Below, one piece after another: positions 62,739-64,000 of a stretch of DNA of 64,000 nt. The notes beneath the pieces are model-generated. The model saw only the letters and a list, made by a program, of their open reading frames with translations, was not told the origin of the DNA and made no database searches. This DNA is from JAGFIY01 sp964499285 (GTDB lineage Bacteria; Bacteroidota; Ignavibacteria; Ignavibacteriales; Melioribacteraceae): contig CAZCLA010000001.1 of assembly GCA_964499285.1 (NCBI GenBank), positions 1-64,000 on the forward strand. Reading direction: 5' to 3'. The stretch's first letter is position 1. Each line of letters opens with the position of its first letter. The position numbers were made by a program, and so were the translations under genes.

Positions 62739-63152
62739 ATGAAATTCGAAAAAAAACGAGCAACTACAAAACAAGAAATTCCAACAGCTTCTATGCCGGA
62801 TATAGTTTTTATGCTGCTTTTGTTTTTTATGGTTTCTACAACACTTAGAGAAGTTGATGTCCTTGTACAATTTAGACTTCCGGAAGCAGAAGCCATTGAA
62901 AAAATTGAGAACAAAAGATTAATATCATATATCTGGGTCGGAAACAACGGAAATATTCAGCTTAACGATAATCTTGTTAAACTGGAAGAAGTTCGTCCGA
63001 TTATGTATTCAAAAAGAGTTCAGTTACCTAACGTAATTGTTTCCTTGAGAGTCGATAAAAACTCGGATATGGGCATTGTAACAGATATTCAGCAGGAACT
63101 GAGAAAAGCTGACGCACGAAGAATAAATTATTCCGCGATGCTGAAGCAGTAA
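62739..63152 (+). CDS. exbD: ExbD/TolR family biopolymer transport protein (second copy)
   Basis: A 137-residue paralogue of the preceding protein, with the proton-carrying helix TASMPDIVFMLLLFFMVSTT, a periplasmic domain with NIQLNDNLVKLEEV and IVSLRVDKNSDMGIVTDIQQEL, and the usual ExbD length. ExbB can work with heteromeric ExbD pairs in Bacteroidota, so both copies are probably used in one complex. It lies 10 bases after the first copy and is followed by a terminator, which closes the operon. Confidence 0.92.
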   Translation: MKFEKKRATTKQEIPTASMPDIVFMLLLFFMVSTTLREVDVLVQFRLPEAEAIEKIENKRLISYIWVGNNGNIQLNDNLVKLEEVRPIMYSKRVQLPNVIVSLRVDKNSDMGIVTDIQQELRKADARRINYSAMLKQ

Positions 63153-63171
63153 AATATTTTATTTTACATTT

Positions 63172-63211
63172 AAGGCAGGCTGTAGTTATTTTACGGTCTG
63201 CCTTTTTTTTT
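63172..63211 (+). terminator. Rho-independent terminator of the exb operon
   Basis: AAGGCAGGCTGTA pairs with TACGGTCTGCCTT (two G-U pairs) around a short loop, followed by nine T, 19 bases after the second exbD stop. Confidence 0.85.
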
Positions 63212-63227
63212 ATATAATGGGTGAGTT

Positions 63228-63680
63228 ATGACGCTTAAAGAAAAAATTAATTACGACTTAAAAGATGCAATGCGATCAAAGGACAAAATTAGACTCGAGA
63301 CTATTCGTTCGATTAGAGCACTAATTTTGGAATTTGAAAAAAGTGGCTCTCAATTGGAATTGAACGAGGAGAAAGAAATCAATCTTCTAACCAGCGCCGC
63401 TAAAAAAAGAAAAGAAGCAATTGAACAATACGAAAATGCAGGAAGACAAGATCTATCCGACAAGGAAAAAGCTGAATTGGAAATAATTCAATCATATCTT
63501 CCAAAACAGCTTTCGCCTGAAGAAGTTGAAGCGGAGATAAAAATCATTGCAAACGAAGTTGGTGCAGTTTCAAAAGCGGATTTTGCAAAATTGATGCCTG
63601 CTTCAATCAAACAGCTTAAAGGAAAGGCGGATGGTAAATTAATCAAAGAAATTGTAGAAAAAATTCTGAGCGCAGGTTGA
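63228..63680 (+). CDS. GatB/YqeY domain-containing protein
   Basis: A 150-residue cytoplasmic protein of the YqeY family. Typical segments are the N-terminal LKEKINYDLKDAMRSKDK, ETIRSIRALILEFEKS, KKRKEAIEQYENAGRQDL, ELEIIQSYLPKQLS and the C-terminal LKGKADGKLIKEIVEKIL. The tail resembles the tRNA-binding domain of GatB, but the biological role of stand-alone YqeY is not established. It begins after the exb terminator and its stop overlaps the start of cvpA. Confidence 0.92.
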   Translation: MTLKEKINYDLKDAMRSKDKIRLETIRSIRALILEFEKSGSQLELNEEKEINLLTSAAKKRKEAIEQYENAGRQDLSDKEKAELEIIQSYLPKQLSPEEVEAEIKIIANEVGAVSKADFAKLMPASIKQLKGKADGKLIKEIVEKILSAG

Positions 63681-64000
63681 ATTATTTGGATATCATAATT
63701 TTTGCAATTCTTTTGATTGGATTTCTTTTAGGATATAAGGACGGTCTAGTCAGAAAACTTATAGGATTGATTGGACTTATAGTAGCAGTTTACTTAGCTT
63801 TTACTTATTCCGATGAATTCGGAATTTATTTAAATCCCATCTTCAATAACGAAGATTACCTTGCAAACTTTTTTGCGGGCTTGATTATTTTCATCATTGC
63901 AATTTTTGTTTTTTCGATAATTAAAAGGTTAGTGCATCCGCTTGATAAAGTAAACAGGTTTTTCAACCAGCTTTTCGGAGGAATAGCCGGTGCGATTCAA
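63677..64000 (+). CDS. cvpA: CvpA family membrane protein (partial, runs off the window)
   Basis: The first 108 residues of a CvpA-like inner-membrane protein. The TTG at 63677 overlaps the TGA of the yqeY gene (TTGA); a TTG at 63686 is an alternative. The opening DIIIFAILLIGFLLGYKDGLVRKLIGLIG-type segment (here seen as LLGYKDGLVRKLIG) is typical: a first helix, the GxxxGLVR turn and a second helix, followed by a third helix (FFAGLIIFIIAIFVFSI) and the start of RLVHPLDKVNRFFNQLFGG. CvpA was named for colicin V production, and its bacterial role is still unclear. The C-terminus lies beyond base 64000. Confidence 0.85.
   Translation, partial: MNYLDIIIFAILLIGFLLGYKDGLVRKLIGLIGLIVAVYLAFTYSDEFGIYLNPIFNNEDYLANFFAGLIIFIIAIFVFSIIKRLVHPLDKVNRFFNQLFGGIAGAIQ

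Noticed and set aside
1..64000. tRNA, rRNA, CRISPR arrays, insertion sequences or prophage genes
   Set aside because: Intergenic regions were read on both strands; no cloverleaf, rRNA segment, regular spaced repeats, transposase or integrase motif was recognised.

Overview
The window reads as a low-GC chromosomal scaffold from a free-living Gram-negative bacterium of the Bacteroidota/Chlorobiota-Ignavibacteriota side of the tree, most likely an Ignavibacteria-type organism. This is inferred from four secreted proteins ending in a type A type-IX-secretion (T9SS) C-terminal domain with the NYPNPFNP signature, an ExbB-ExbD-ExbD set, many signal-peptide and beta-barrel proteins, a type 2 IPP isomerase, and a promoter upstream of the UvrD/PcrA gene that fits the Bacteroidota TTG / TAnnTTTG pattern. 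No rRNA, tRNA, CRISPR array, phage or insertion sequence was recognised. One 100-N scaffold gap lies at 3275-3374; the same 55 bases flank it on both sides, so it looks like an unmerged contig overlap.

Layout. 1-4732: end of a T9SS cargo, CPBP membrane protein, pdxJ, a gap-split BNR-repeat T9SS cargo and a TIGR02757-family gene. 4729-6798 (minus): GT-C-like membrane glycosyltransferase with a TPR tail. 6957-12280: probable peptide-use operon (OPT transporter, MFSD1-like MFS carrier, stand-alone PqqD-like protein, outer-membrane protein, M29-like aminopeptidase). 12371-16854: UvrD/PcrA helicase, small membrane proteins and a Trp-rich-repeat T9SS protein. 16987-21300 (minus): a phosphofructokinase with a PPi-type active-site signature, then AGCS and NSS sodium symporters. 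21813-28301: a 1281-residue multidomain T9SS protein, a 29-codon lipoprotein-like micro-gene, a fatty-acid hydroxylase and a GH9 glycosidase.

28461-43496 is the most interesting block: eight consecutive plus-strand genes that look like a synthase-dependent exopolysaccharide locus. It encodes a TPR/outer-membrane-barrel exporter, a processive GT2 synthase and a short membrane anchor, surrounded by proteins whose catalytic folds appear degenerate: a RecA/KaiC-like plus GGDEF-like protein resembling the architecture of BcsE, two tandem GATase-like/NodB-like proteins, and a PAS-histidine-kinase-receiver protein with an eroded ATP site. An FN3 lipoprotein completes it. The block does not match Bcs, Pga or Pel as I know them.

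43569-64000: lexA-ogt-GNAT with a palindromic candidate LexA operator; an SLC45-like MFS carrier (minus); pabBC fusion, fni, polyprenyl synthase, HPr and enzyme I in a tight plus-strand run; a metalloprotease/TolB-propeller/Omp85-barrel fusion followed by a BamB-like lipoprotein and a PEGA protein; polA (minus); a secreted EEP-family nuclease/phosphatase; exbB-exbD-exbD; yqeY and the start of cvpA.
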